Both the position numbers and the translations under genes were made by a program. 64,000 bases of DNA from Pseudomonas sp. B21-023 (GTDB taxonomy: Bacteria > Pseudomonadota > Gammaproteobacteria > Pseudomonadales > Pseudomonadaceae), in NCBI RefSeq assembly GCF_024749165.1, contig NZ_CP087190.1:5181501-5245500 (forward strand), read 5' to 3'. The notes beneath the pieces are model-generated. The model saw nothing but the letters and a program-made list of their open reading frames with translations, searched no databases and was not told the DNA's origin. Positions 54,008 to 62,014 of the stretch are shown here, in pieces; position 1 is the first letter of the stretch, and the number at the start of each line of letters is the position of its first letter.

Positions 54008-54021
54008 CCTGGAGATTCTGT

Positions 54022-55416
54022 ATGGCAAGTTTCACGCATACCGTGGGCCACCAGGTCTACCGCTTCGACAGCCTCAAGGACGTGATGGCCAAGGCCAGCC
54101 CGGCACGCTCGGGCGACTACCTGGCCGGCGTCGCCGCCAGTAACGACGGCGAGCGGGTGGCCGCGCAGATGGCCCTGGCCAACATCCCGCTCAAGCATTT
54201 TCTCAGCGAAGCGCTGATCCCCTACGAACAGGACGAAGTCACCCGCCTGATCATCGACACCCACGACACCGCAGCCTTCGCCACGGTCAGCCACCTGACC
54301 GTCGGCGGCTTGCGCGACTGGCTGCTCAGCGACCAGGCCGACGAACACAGCCTCAGGGCCCTGGCCCCTGGCTTGACGCCGGAAATGGCCGCCGCGGTGT
54401 CGAAGATCATGCGCGTGCAGGACCTGGTGCTGGTGGCGCAGAAGATCCGCGTGGTCACCGCGTTCCGCGGCACCATGGGGCTGCGCGGGCGGCTGTCGAC
54501 CCGCCTGCAGCCCAACCACCCCACCGACGAGCCGGCCGGTATCGCCGCGAGCATTCTCGACGGCCTGCTGTACGGCAACGGCGATGCGATGATCGGCATC
54601 AACCCGGCCACCGACAGCATCGCCTCGATCTGCGCGCTGCTGGAAATGCTCGACGCCATCATCCAACGTTACGACATCCCCACCCAGTCGTGCGTGCTGA
54701 CCCACGTCACCACCTCGATCGAGGCGATCAACCGCGGTGTGCCGCTGGACCTGGTGTTCCAGTCCATCGCCGGCACCGAGGCGGCCAACGCCGGCTTCGG
54801 CATCAATCTCAACGTGCTGCAGGAAGGCTACGAGGCCGGCCTGTCACTCAAGCGCGGCACGGTCGGGCAGAACCTGATGTACTTCGAGACCGGCCAAGGC
54901 AGCGCCCTGTCGGCCAACGCCCACCACGGTGTCGACCAGCAGACCTGCGAAACCCGCGCCTACGCCGTGGCCCGCCACTTCAAGCCGTTCCTGGTCAACA
55001 CCGTGGTTGGCTTCATCGGCCCTGAGTACCTGTACAACGGCAAGCAGATCATCCGCGCCGGCCTCGAGGACCACTTCTGCGGCAAGCTGCTGGGCGTGCC
55101 GATGGGCTGCGACATCTGCTACACCAACCACGCCGAAGCCGACCAGGACGACATGGACACCCTGCTGACCCTGCTGGGCGTGGCCGGGATCAATTTCATC
55201 ATGGGCATCCCCGGCTCCGACGACGTCATGCTCAACTACCAGACCACCTCGTTCCACGACGCGCTCTATGCCCGCCAGACCCTGGGCCTCAAGCCCGGGC
55301 CGGAATTCGAGGCGTGGCTGGAACGTACCGGTATCTTCACCCAGGCCGATGGCCGCATCCGCTTCGGCGACAACCTGCCGGCGGCCTTCCGCCAGGCCCT
55401 GGCGCAGCTGGCCTAG
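54022..55416 (+). CDS. eutB: Ethanolamine ammonia-lyase large subunit
   Basis: EutB is the catalytic TIM-barrel subunit of the adenosylcobalamin-dependent enzyme that turns ethanolamine into acetaldehyde and ammonia. The 464-residue product has the usual length. It has VTAFRGTMGLRGRLSTRLQPNHPTD and YETGQGSALSA-like MYFETGQGSALSANAHHGVDQQT in short blocks, with GCDICYTNHAEADQDDMD near the end. eutC follows 8 bases on. No shell or reactivase gene is present, so this is the short, shell-free pathway. Confidence 0.97.
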   Translation: MASFTHTVGHQVYRFDSLKDVMAKASPARSGDYLAGVAASNDGERVAAQMALANIPLKHFLSEALIPYEQDEVTRLIIDTHDTAAFATVSHLTVGGLRDWLLSDQADEHSLRALAPGLTPEMAAAVSKIMRVQDLVLVAQKIRVVTAFRGTMGLRGRLSTRLQPNHPTDEPAGIAASILDGLLYGNGDAMIGINPATDSIASICALLEMLDAIIQRYDIPTQSCVLTHVTTSIEAINRGVPLDLVFQSIAGTEAANAGFGINLNVLQEGYEAGLSLKRGTVGQNLMYFETGQGSALSANAHHGVDQQTCETRAYAVARHFKPFLVNTVVGFIGPEYLYNGKQIIRAGLEDHFCGKLLGVPMGCDICYTNHAEADQDDMDTLLTLLGVAGINFIMGIPGSDDVMLNYQTTSFHDALYARQTLGLKPGPEFEAWLERTGIFTQADGRIRFGDNLPAAFRQALAQLA

Positions 55417-55424
55417 AGGTGAGC

Positions 55425-56243
55425 ATGGAACGACACACCCCCACCCCCGACAACCCCTGGCTGGCCCTGCGTAACCTGACACCGGCACGCATCGCCCTGG
55501 GCCGCACCGGCATCAGCCTGCCGACCGGCGCCCAGCTGGACTTCCAGTTCGCCCATGCCCAGGCCCGTGACGCCGTGCACCTGCCCTTCGACCATGTCGG
55601 CCTGCGCCAGCAACTCAGCGACCGCGGGCGCGACAGCCTGCTGCTGCACAGCGCCGCCAGCGACCGCCACCAGTACCTGCAACGCCCGGACCTGGGCCGG
55701 CGCCTGCACGAGGACTCGGCCCAGTGCCTGCGCGAGCACGCCCAAGCCAACCCCGGCGGCGTCGACCTGGCGATCGTCGTGGCCGATGGCCTGTCGGCGC
55801 TGGCCGTGCACCGCCACACCCTGCCCTTCCTGAGCCGCTTCGAGGAACAGGCCGCCGCCGATGGCTGGAGCAGCGCCCCGGTGATCCTGGTGGAGCAAGG
55901 CCGGGTCGCAGTGGCCGACGAAGTGGGTGAGCTGCTCGGCGCGCGCATGACGGTGATGCTGATCGGCGAACGCCCAGGCCTGAGTTCACCCGACAGCCTG
56001 GGCCTGTACTTCACCTACGCGCCGAAGGTCGGCCTGACCGACGCCTACCGCAACTGCATCTCCAATGTGCGCCTCGAAGGCCTGAGCTACGGCATGGCCG
56101 CTCATCGCCTGCTGTACCTGATGCGCGAGGCCTGCAGGCGCCAGCTGTCGGGGGTGAATCTGAAGGACGAAGCCGAGGTCCATAGTATCGACAGCGAAGA
56201 TTCTGCCGGGAAAAGCGGAAACTTCCTGCTCGGTGAAGGGTAA
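55425..56243 (+). CDS. eutC: Ethanolamine ammonia-lyase small subunit
   Basis: EutC closes the cobalamin site and is needed for activity. The 272-residue product starts MERHTPTPDNPWLALRNLTP. It holds LDLAIVVADGLSAL-like VDLAIVVADGLSALAVHRH, LIGERPGLSSPDSLGLYFTYAP and SNVRLEGLSYGMAAHRL, all typical. The start is 8 bases after the eutB stop with gaggtgagc as ribosome binding site. It closes the operon. Confidence 0.96.
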   Translation: MERHTPTPDNPWLALRNLTPARIALGRTGISLPTGAQLDFQFAHAQARDAVHLPFDHVGLRQQLSDRGRDSLLLHSAASDRHQYLQRPDLGRRLHEDSAQCLREHAQANPGGVDLAIVVADGLSALAVHRHTLPFLSRFEEQAAADGWSSAPVILVEQGRVAVADEVGELLGARMTVMLIGERPGLSSPDSLGLYFTYAPKVGLTDAYRNCISNVRLEGLSYGMAAHRLLYLMREACRRQLSGVNLKDEAEVHSIDSEDSAGKSGNFLLGEG

Positions 56244-56259
56244 AAAACATGTCACCGAA

Positions 56260-56321
56260 GGCGGATTGCGCTTCTAGCCTGCTTTAGGCAGCATGCCAGT
56301 GGACGCTGCTGGCAATCCGCC
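56260..56321 (+). repeat. Nested inverted repeat after eutC
   Basis: The outer arms ggcggattgc and gcaatccgcc (10 bp, perfect) enclose an inner stem gcagc / gctgc. It starts 17 bases after eutC and ends 30 bases before the next gene. No T-run, so end protection is likelier than termination. Confidence 0.5.
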
Positions 56322-56350
56322 GTATTCCCAATGGACTCAGAGGCCCGCCC

Positions 56351-56809
56351 ATGCGCATCATCCAGGCAACCTTGGAACACCTCGACCTGCTCACCCCGCT
56401 GTTCGTGAAATACCGCGAGTTCTATGGGCAACTGCCTTACCCGGACAGTTCGCGGGCCTTCCTTGAGAAGCGCCTCAAGCGCAAGGAGTCGATCATCTAC
56501 CTGGCCCTGCCGGATGATGGCGATGACCGCCTGATGGGCTTCTGCCAGCTCTACCCGAGCTTCTCGTCGCTGTCGCTCAAGCGCGTGTGGATCCTCAACG
56601 ATATCTACGTCGCCGAAGACTCGCGGCGCATGCTGGTGGCAGACAACCTGATGCGCGAGGCCAAGAAGATGGCCAAGAAATCCAACGCCGTGCGCATGCG
56701 CGTGTCCACCAGCAGCGACAACGAAGTGGCTCAGAAGACCTACGAATCCATGGGCTTTCGCAAAGACACCGAGTTCGAGAACTACATCCTGCCGATCAGC
56801 CAGGATTGA
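56351..56809 (+). CDS. GNAT-family N-acetyltransferase
   Basis: The 152-residue protein has the GNAT fold: MRIIQATLEHLDLLTPLFVKY at the N-terminus, LNDIYVAEDSRRMLVADNLM near 90-110 (acetyl-CoA-binding loop region) and AQKTYESMGFRKDTEFENY at the end. The substrate is unknown. It is read in the direction of eutC but starts 107 bases later and is not part of known ethanolamine routes. Confidence 0.85.
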   Translation: MRIIQATLEHLDLLTPLFVKYREFYGQLPYPDSSRAFLEKRLKRKESIIYLALPDDGDDRLMGFCQLYPSFSSLSLKRVWILNDIYVAEDSRRMLVADNLMREAKKMAKKSNAVRMRVSTSSDNEVAQKTYESMGFRKDTEFENYILPISQD

Positions 56810-56824
56810 GCAAGCCACGTACCC

Positions 56825-56886
56825 GGGAGCGGGCCTGTAGCGCGGTTGCCGCGATGGCCCCAGCGCGGGGCAAGCCCGCTCCCATG
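56825..56886. repeat. Inverted REP pair between GNAT and dedA
   Basis: A diverged copy (56825-56857, core gggagcgggcctgtagcg) and a standard copy (56862-56886, ending gctcccat) face each other almost without a gap. They lie between the GNAT gene and the second dedA. Confidence 0.8.
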
Positions 56887-57075
56887 GACACGAACGCGAT
56901 CCCACAGTCGTAACCCCTCGCTACAAACTCTCCGGGCACGATCTGGACTTCGCCGTATAATCCCCCTCCTGTCATGTGCGAAAAGTTACCGGCACAACCG
57001 GTAAACCCTCCCCAACCATGGCGCTGTCCGTCATCGCGTGCCCGTGGAAGCGGGTCAAGAACACAGGTGCTGTAC

Positions 57076-57723
57076 ATGGATTTCAACCCGCTGGACCTCA
57101 TCCTGCATCTCGATGCCTACCTCGATCTGCTGGTCAACAACTACGGTCCCTGGATCTACGCCATCCTTTTCGCCGTGATCTTCTGCGAGACCGGCCTGGT
57201 GGTCATGCCGTTCCTGCCGGGTGACTCGCTGCTGTTCATCGCCGGCGCCGTGGCCGCCGGTGGGGGGATGGACCCGGCGCTGCTGGCCGGCCTGCTGATG
57301 GCCGCGGCGATTCTCGGCGACAGCACCAACTACGTGATCGGGCGCACGGCGGGCGAACGCCTGTTCCGCAACCCCAACTCGAAGATCTTCCGCAAGGACT
57401 ACCTGCAGCGCACCCACGTCTTCTACGAGCGCCATGGCGGCAAGACCGTCACCCTGGCGCGCTTCCTGCCGATCCTGCGTACCTTCGCGCCGTTCGTCGC
57501 CGGTATCGCCCACATGCACTACCCGCGCTTCCTGGCCTTCAGCGTCGCTGGCTCGCTGCTGTGGGTGGGCGGCCTGGTGACCCTGGGCTACTTCTTCGGC
57601 AACGTGCCGTTCATCAAGCAGCACCTGTCGCTGATGGTGGTGGCGATCATCCTGCTGTCGCTGGTGCCGATGATCCTCGGCCTGCTGCGCGGCCGCTTCG
57701 GCCGCACGGCCAAGGCCCACTGA
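57076..57723 (+). CDS. DedA-family membrane protein
   Basis: The 215-residue protein has the DedA (SNARE-associated) domain with VVMPFLPGDSLLFIAGAVAA, DSTNYVIGRTAGERLF and RFLPILRTFAPFVAGIAHM. The acidic and Arg residues of the DedA motif are present. DedA proteins are needed for envelope stability and have been proposed as lipid-carrier flippases. The ATG at 57076 gives the normal length, with gtgctgtac upstream; the frame is open another 34 codons. It is followed by mtfA 7 bases later. Confidence 0.9.
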   Translation: MDFNPLDLILHLDAYLDLLVNNYGPWIYAILFAVIFCETGLVVMPFLPGDSLLFIAGAVAAGGGMDPALLAGLLMAAAILGDSTNYVIGRTAGERLFRNPNSKIFRKDYLQRTHVFYERHGGKTVTLARFLPILRTFAPFVAGIAHMHYPRFLAFSVAGSLLWVGGLVTLGYFFGNVPFIKQHLSLMVVAIILLSLVPMILGLLRGRFGRTAKAH

Positions 57724-57730
57724 CCTGGGC

Positions 57731-58546
57731 ATGTGGTCGTTCAGCGCCTGGCGGCGCCGGCGCACCCTGGCCCGCTATCCGGTCGACCCACAGCTGTGGC
57801 AGGTGATCCGCGATCGCCTGCCTCTGCTCGACGGCATCAGCGACGAAGAAGACCGCTGGTTGCGTGACGCCTGCGTGCTGTTCCTGCACGACAAGCACCT
57901 GACCACCCTGCCCGGCGTCGAGCTGGACGACGAGCAGCGCCTGTTCCTCGCCGCCCAGGCCCAGTTACCGCTGCTGCACCTGGGCGAACTGAACTGGTAC
58001 CAGGGCTTCCACGAGATCATCCTCTACCCGGACGACTTCAAGAGCCCCCAGCGCCACCGCGACAGCAGCGGGGTCGAGCATGTCTGGGACGCCGAGCACA
58101 GCGGCGAAGCCTGGCAGCAGGGGCCGGTGATCCTCGCCTGGCCCGGCGTCCTGAGCAGCGGCGGCTGGGAGGCCTACAACCTGGTCATCCACGAACTGGC
58201 GCACAAGCTGGACATGCTCAATGGCGATGCCAACGGCCTGCCACCCTTGCACAACGGCATGCGCGTGGAGGACTGGGCCCAAGCCATGCAGCAGGCCTAC
58301 GACGAGCTGAACCGCCAGCTCGACGCCAACCCCGACGCCGAAACGGCCATCGACCCCTACGCCGCGGAAAACCCGGCCGAGTTCTTCGCCGTCACCAGCG
58401 AATACTTCTTCAGCGCGCCCGACCTGCTGCATGAGGCCTACCCGAGGGTCTACCAGCAGCTGTCGCTGTTCTACCGCCAGGATCCGCTGAGCCGCCTGGC
58501 ACGTCTGCAGGCCGAGCACCCGGACTATCGCGCCAGCCACGGCTGA
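57731..58546 (+). CDS. mtfA: Zinc-dependent peptidase MtfA
   Basis: MtfA is an M90 aminopeptidase-like protein; the E. coli protein binds the repressor Mlc and affects sugar uptake control. The 271-residue product has the zinc motif HELAHKLD near residues 156-163, and the third ligand lies in NPAEFFAVTSEYFF. It starts MWSFSAWRRRRTLARYPVD, as family members do. The start is not certain because the ATG follows dedA closely. Its role in Pseudomonas, which lacks the E. coli glucose system, is not clear. Confidence 0.88.
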   Translation: MWSFSAWRRRRTLARYPVDPQLWQVIRDRLPLLDGISDEEDRWLRDACVLFLHDKHLTTLPGVELDDEQRLFLAAQAQLPLLHLGELNWYQGFHEIILYPDDFKSPQRHRDSSGVEHVWDAEHSGEAWQQGPVILAWPGVLSSGGWEAYNLVIHELAHKLDMLNGDANGLPPLHNGMRVEDWAQAMQQAYDELNRQLDANPDAETAIDPYAAENPAEFFAVTSEYFFSAPDLLHEAYPRVYQQLSLFYRQDPLSRLARLQAEHPDYRASHG

Positions 58547-58592
58547 AAGCCGCACATCAGGCCGGGCGTGGCACCCACTGTGGGAATGTGCC

Positions 58593-58598
58593 TATAAT
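58593..58598 (+). promoter_or_regulatory. -10 box of ppa
   Basis: A perfect tataat in gtgcctataatcgccgcc lies 40 bases before the ppa ATG. No good -35 was seen. Confidence 0.4.
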
Positions 58599-58637
58599 CG
58601 CCGCCACTTTTTTGATCAAACACGGGGGCATTGCCCA

Positions 58638-59165
58638 ATGAGCTACAGCAAGATTCCAGCCGGCAAAGACCTGCCGAACGACATCTACGTCGCCATCGAG
58701 ATCCCGGCCAACCACGCGCCGATCAAGTACGAGATCGACAAGGACAGCGACACCCTGTTCGTCGACCGTTTCATGGCCACCCCGATGTTCTACCCGGCCA
58801 ACTACGGCTTCATCCCCAACACCCTGGCCGACGACGGTGATCCGCTGGACGTGCTGGTCGTGACCCCGTACCCGGTCGCCCCAGGCTCGGTGATCCGCGC
58901 CCGTCCGGTTGGCGTGCTGAACATGACCGACGACGGCGGCGGCGACGCCAAGGTCATCGCCGTTCCTCACGACAAGCTGTCGCAGCTGTATGTCGACGTG
59001 AAGGAATACACCGACCTGCCTGCCCTGCTGATCCAGCAGATCGAGCACTTCTTCGCGAACTACAAGGATCTCGAGAAGGGCAAGTGGGTCAAGATCGAAG
59101 GCTGGGACGGCGCCGACGCCGCCCGCGCCGCGATCACCAAGTCGGTCGCAGCCTACAAGGGCTGA
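58638..59165 (+). CDS. ppa: Inorganic pyrophosphatase
   Basis: Ppa splits pyrophosphate and so drives many biosynthetic reactions. The 175-residue family I protein has MSYSKIPAGKDLPNDIYVAIE, the substrate-binding FVDRFMATPMFYPANYGFIPNTL in short blocks, and the metal-binding DDGDPLDVLVVTPYP. A strong terminator follows. The ribosome binding site is gggggcattgccca, somewhat weak. Confidence 0.97.
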   Translation: MSYSKIPAGKDLPNDIYVAIEIPANHAPIKYEIDKDSDTLFVDRFMATPMFYPANYGFIPNTLADDGDPLDVLVVTPYPVAPGSVIRARPVGVLNMTDDGGGDAKVIAVPHDKLSQLYVDVKEYTDLPALLIQQIEHFFANYKDLEKGKWVKIEGWDGADAARAAITKSVAAYKG

Positions 59166-59181
59166 ACCTGACACGAAGAAA

Positions 59182-59206
59182 ACCCTGCTCCGGCAGGGTT
59201 TTTTTA
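59182..59206 (+). terminator. Rho-independent terminator of ppa
   Basis: Stem accctgc / gcagggt with loop tccg followed by seven T, 16 bases after the ppa stop. Confidence 0.93.
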
Positions 59207-59303
59207 TGGCCGCCGTCAGCCACCCGGCAGCGGGCCTGAGGCAGCGTGTTGGCCCTGCAATTGGGCACCATATCGAATCTTCCTACCCGATCCTCAGCCC
59301 CTG

Positions 59304-59330
59304 CCTACAAACCGCCACATTTCCTACAAA
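59304..59330. promoter_or_regulatory. Direct repeat upstream of the S24-type regulator
   Basis: Two copies of cctacaaa (59304-59311 and 59323-59330) lie 19 bases apart, about two helical turns, and 57 bases before the ATG. They may be operator half-sites of the neighbouring regulator. Confidence 0.35.
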
Positions 59331-59386
59331 TGCCCTCGACATCGGGTTGATTTCCACACCGTTCGACCGGAGATAGACTCGCCGTC

Positions 59387-60085
59387 ATGAAAACATCCGG
59401 TGACCGTCTCAAAGCCCTCCTGCTGGAGTGCAACCTGACCCCTTCCGACTTTGCCGCGCAACGCAAGGTCACGCCGCAGCACGTCAACAACTGGTTCAAA
59501 CGCGGCGTGCCCCAGGCCAGGCTCGACGAACTCGCCGACCTGTTCTGCGTGCGCAGGCGCTGGCTGCGCAGTGGCGAGGGCCCGAAGCATCCGACACCGC
59601 TCGCACCCGCCCGCTGCGTGCCCCGGGGCATTGCACCGCCACCGCCGCTGCAGGGCCTGGACACAGGCATGGCGCACCTGCCCCTGCATCACCTGCAGCA
59701 GGGCAGCCTGCAGGCGCTGCCGGGGCATTACCAGCCGGTTCCCCGCCGAGCCCTGGACGCCTTGCAGGTGTCGACGGAAAAAGCCATCTGCCTCGGTATG
59801 CCCGGCAACAACATGCTGCCCCTGCTGCCGGAGGGCACCCTGCTAGCCGTCGACCGCAGCTTCACCCGGGTGGTCGAAGGCGAATGCTACGCACTGCTGC
59901 ACAATGGCCGCCTGCGGGTACACCATCTCACCCTGGGCCAGAACGGCACGCTGTGCCTGCACAGCCATGACCGCCTCAACCACCCCTGCGAACGCTACAC
60001 GGCCTATCAACGCCGCGTGCAGAAGGTGGAAATCCTCGGCTGGGTGTTCTGGTGGTCGTGCCTGCGCCCTGCGCGCCCAGGCTGA
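59387..60085 (+). CDS. HTH regulator with S24 (LexA/CI-like) fold, catalytic dyad missing
   Basis: The 232-residue protein has an N-terminal helix-turn-helix (about 17-42, SDFAAQRKVTPQHVNNWFKRG), a Pro-rich linker (about 65-130) and a C-terminal S24 peptidase fold (about 133-225). In LexA and phage CI the catalytic Ser lies in G-D-S-M and the Lys in V-K-R-L. Here those places read GNNM (Asn 142) and VHHL (His 179), so self-cleavage should not occur. The layout suggests a repressor that responds by other means, or a decayed one. The target genes are unknown; it is alone. Confidence 0.82.
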   Translation: MKTSGDRLKALLLECNLTPSDFAAQRKVTPQHVNNWFKRGVPQARLDELADLFCVRRRWLRSGEGPKHPTPLAPARCVPRGIAPPPPLQGLDTGMAHLPLHHLQQGSLQALPGHYQPVPRRALDALQVSTEKAICLGMPGNNMLPLLPEGTLLAVDRSFTRVVEGECYALLHNGRLRVHHLTLGQNGTLCLHSHDRLNHPCERYTAYQRRVQKVEILGWVFWWSCLRPARPG

Positions 60086-60130
60086 AACACCTCGCACCAC
60101 TTTTTGCTGGGCAGGGGCCACACACACGGG

Positions 60131-60311
60131 TATGCTACGCGGCACATCATGCCCCCTGATGGTGCAAGCCGCATTCCAGAGGGCCTGGCGACGCCTCACA
60201 CAGACGTCCGCCATCTTTTTCAGGCCATGTTGCCAACCGTTTAAGGCGGTTGCGGCTTATCAAAAATGAGCCAAGACCGTCCCCGAGAAGCCGGCCACAA
60301 GCCGGCTTTTT
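60131..60311 (+). ncRNA. Candidate small transcript between the S24-type regulator and tetR gene
   Basis: A -10-like tatgct (60131-60136, in gtatgctacg, as before leuS) is followed by about 170 bases ending in a typical terminator at 60288-60311 on the plus strand. The stretch holds a 31-codon reading frame (60149-60244) with a poor ribosome binding site, so it may be a small RNA or a very short mRNA. The -35 is weak. I recognise no known RNA family. It could also be the 3' part of the regulator's own transcript. Confidence 0.35.
60288..60311 (+). terminator. Rho-independent terminator, plus strand
   Basis: Stem aagccgg / ccggctt with a 7-base loop followed by ttttaa. It overlaps the stop codon of the leftward tetR-type gene, so it serves the rightward transcript, not tetR. 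Confidence 0.75.
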
Positions 60312-61104
60312 AATTCCTGTCGATTTCTCCAAGGTGGCTCGCCCCGACGTCGCTCCTTCCGACGCCGGCTATCTGCTGCGGCAGGCTGCTCAACACCGGC
60401 CGGAACAGCATGTGCGACCGGTACCCGCCCCCCAGACTGCGCTCGGCCATGCCTTCGGCACTCGGTACCGCGCCGCCATGCAAAGCCATGAACATCGACA
60501 CGACCTCACGCACATGCGCTTCGGCGTGCTCTCCCTGCAGCGGTGCACACAGGCCAATCAATACACGAAAATAGTCATCACCCTTGAGCAGGCAGAAGAA
60601 GCGTTTCGCCGACGTCTGCGCATCCTCGACGCGCAGACGGCCTGCAAGCGAAGCACGCATCAGCAACTTGGTCATCTCCTTGAGCATGTGCTGTGCACCC
60701 GCCTCGTAGAACATGCAGGCCAGCTTCGGCTCCTGGCGGGCCATCGCCACGATGATGCGTTGCAGCGCGACCGCCTCGCTGCTGCAGATCAGGTCCAGGT
60801 ACTTGCCACCGATCTTGAGCAGAACCGACTCGATGCTGGCATGCGGCGAAAACTCGAACAGCCGCTCTGGCAGCTGTTCGTCGCACTTGGCCGTGATGGC
60901 TGCCGAGAACAACGTCGCCTTGTCACTGTAATGGTTGTACACAGTCAGCTTCGAGACCCCCGCCTCGGCGGCGATCGCATCCATGCTGCTCCCCTCGTAG
61001 CCTTTGCTCAGAAAGAGGCTCTTCGCCGCCTCAAGGACAGCCTTGCGCTTCGCTTGATCCTTGGGACGACCCGATCTACTCACCATCACCGTTTGTTTAG
61101 ACAT
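60310..61104 (-). CDS. TetR/AcrR-family regulator, AefR-like C-terminus
   Basis: The 264-residue protein starts MSKQTVMVSRSGRPKDQAKRK and has a TetR helix-turn-helix (about 15-65, SMDAIAAEAGVSKLTVYNHYSDKATLF in short blocks). The C-terminal half (about 85-210) looks like the AefR-type ligand domain (HMLKEMTKLLMR). The ATG at 61104 is preferred to one 26 codons upstream, which lacks homologous sequence. It stands to the left of a GST and an RND exporter gene read in the same direction, and may control them, with 184 bases between. Confidence 0.85.
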   Translation of the reverse strand: MSKQTVMVSRSGRPKDQAKRKAVLEAAKSLFLSKGYEGSSMDAIAAEAGVSKLTVYNHYSDKATLFSAAITAKCDEQLPERLFEFSPHASIESVLLKIGGKYLDLICSSEAVALQRIIVAMARQEPKLACMFYEAGAQHMLKEMTKLLMRASLAGRLRVEDAQTSAKRFFCLLKGDDYFRVLIGLCAPLQGEHAEAHVREVVSMFMALHGGAVPSAEGMAERSLGGGYRSHMLFRPVLSSLPQQIAGVGRSDVGASHLGEIDRN

Positions 61105-61288
61105 CTGATTTCCATACCATTCTTGTTTGATTTTTAGATGACTGGCCCCTCCAGCCCGCATTGCTGCGAGCCGGCCAGTCAAGTGTTGCAGAGGCTATGA
61201 CGGCCCGGTCGGCGACCCAGGCAGCCGGCAAGGCTCAGGCTCTGTACGAAATCTATCTGCACTCGCCCATACCGCGTTCGCACAGCCC

Positions 61289-61981
61289 CTAGGGTACGAA
61301 CAATCGCTGCCCTTGCTGTGCATAGGTTTCGCCAGCCACGGCCGTGCGGCCGGCACCGAAGACATCACTGATATCGAACGGCACCTTCACGCCACGTTGC
61401 GCTGCGGGACGCTGCTCGATCGCCGCCAGCCAGCGCCGCAGGTTCGGCAGGTCCTGCACATCGACACCCGACCACTCGTGGCCGCGGGCCCAGCACCAGT
61501 TGGCGATGTCGGCGATGCTGTAGTCCCCGGCCAGGAACTCGTGCTCGGCCAGACGCCTGTCGAGCACAGCCAACAGGCGCTTGCTCTCGGCCTGATAGCG
61601 AGCGATCACACTTGGAATGCGTTCTGGAAAGTAACGGTTGAAGACGTTGGCCTGGCCCATCATCGGGCCGACTCCGCCCATCTGGAACATCAGCCACTGC
61701 ATCACTGTTGAACGCGCCTTGGTCTCCTCGGGCAGCAGGGTGCCGTGCTTCTGGGCCAGATAGACCAGGATGGCGCCGGACTCGAAGACGCAAAAGTCCT
61801 CTGCTTCACGATCGACGATCACTGGAATGCGGCCGTTGGGGTTCAACGCCCTGAACGCTTCGCTCTCCTGCTCCCGCGCGGGAAGGTCCACCAGAATGGC
61901 CCGGTAGGGCGTGGCGAGCTCTTCCAGCATCACCGAGACCTTCCAACCGTTTGGCGTAGCGTAGGTATACAAGTCAATCAT
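61289..61981 (-). CDS. Glutathione S-transferase, YfcG/Nu class
   Basis: The 230-residue protein has an N-terminal thioredoxin-fold domain (about 1-85: YTYATPNGWKVSVMLEE with the glutathione-activating Thr/Asn site, and GRIPVIVDRE, FESGAILVYLAQKHG). The C-terminal helical domain has DYSIADIANWCWARGHEW. This matches YfcG-like Nu-class GSTs, which have disulfide reductase activity. It lies 33 bases after the RND gene in the same direction, which suggests one transcript. Confidence 0.9.
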   Translation of the reverse strand: MIDLYTYATPNGWKVSVMLEELATPYRAILVDLPAREQESEAFRALNPNGRIPVIVDREAEDFCVFESGAILVYLAQKHGTLLPEETKARSTVMQWLMFQMGGVGPMMGQANVFNRYFPERIPSVIARYQAESKRLLAVLDRRLAEHEFLAGDYSIADIANWCWARGHEWSGVDVQDLPNLRRWLAAIEQRPAAQRGVKVPFDISDVFGAGRTAVAGETYAQQGQRLFVP

Positions 61982-62014
61982 CGGTTAATTCCTCGAACAG
62001 ATCGTCTGGCCGAA

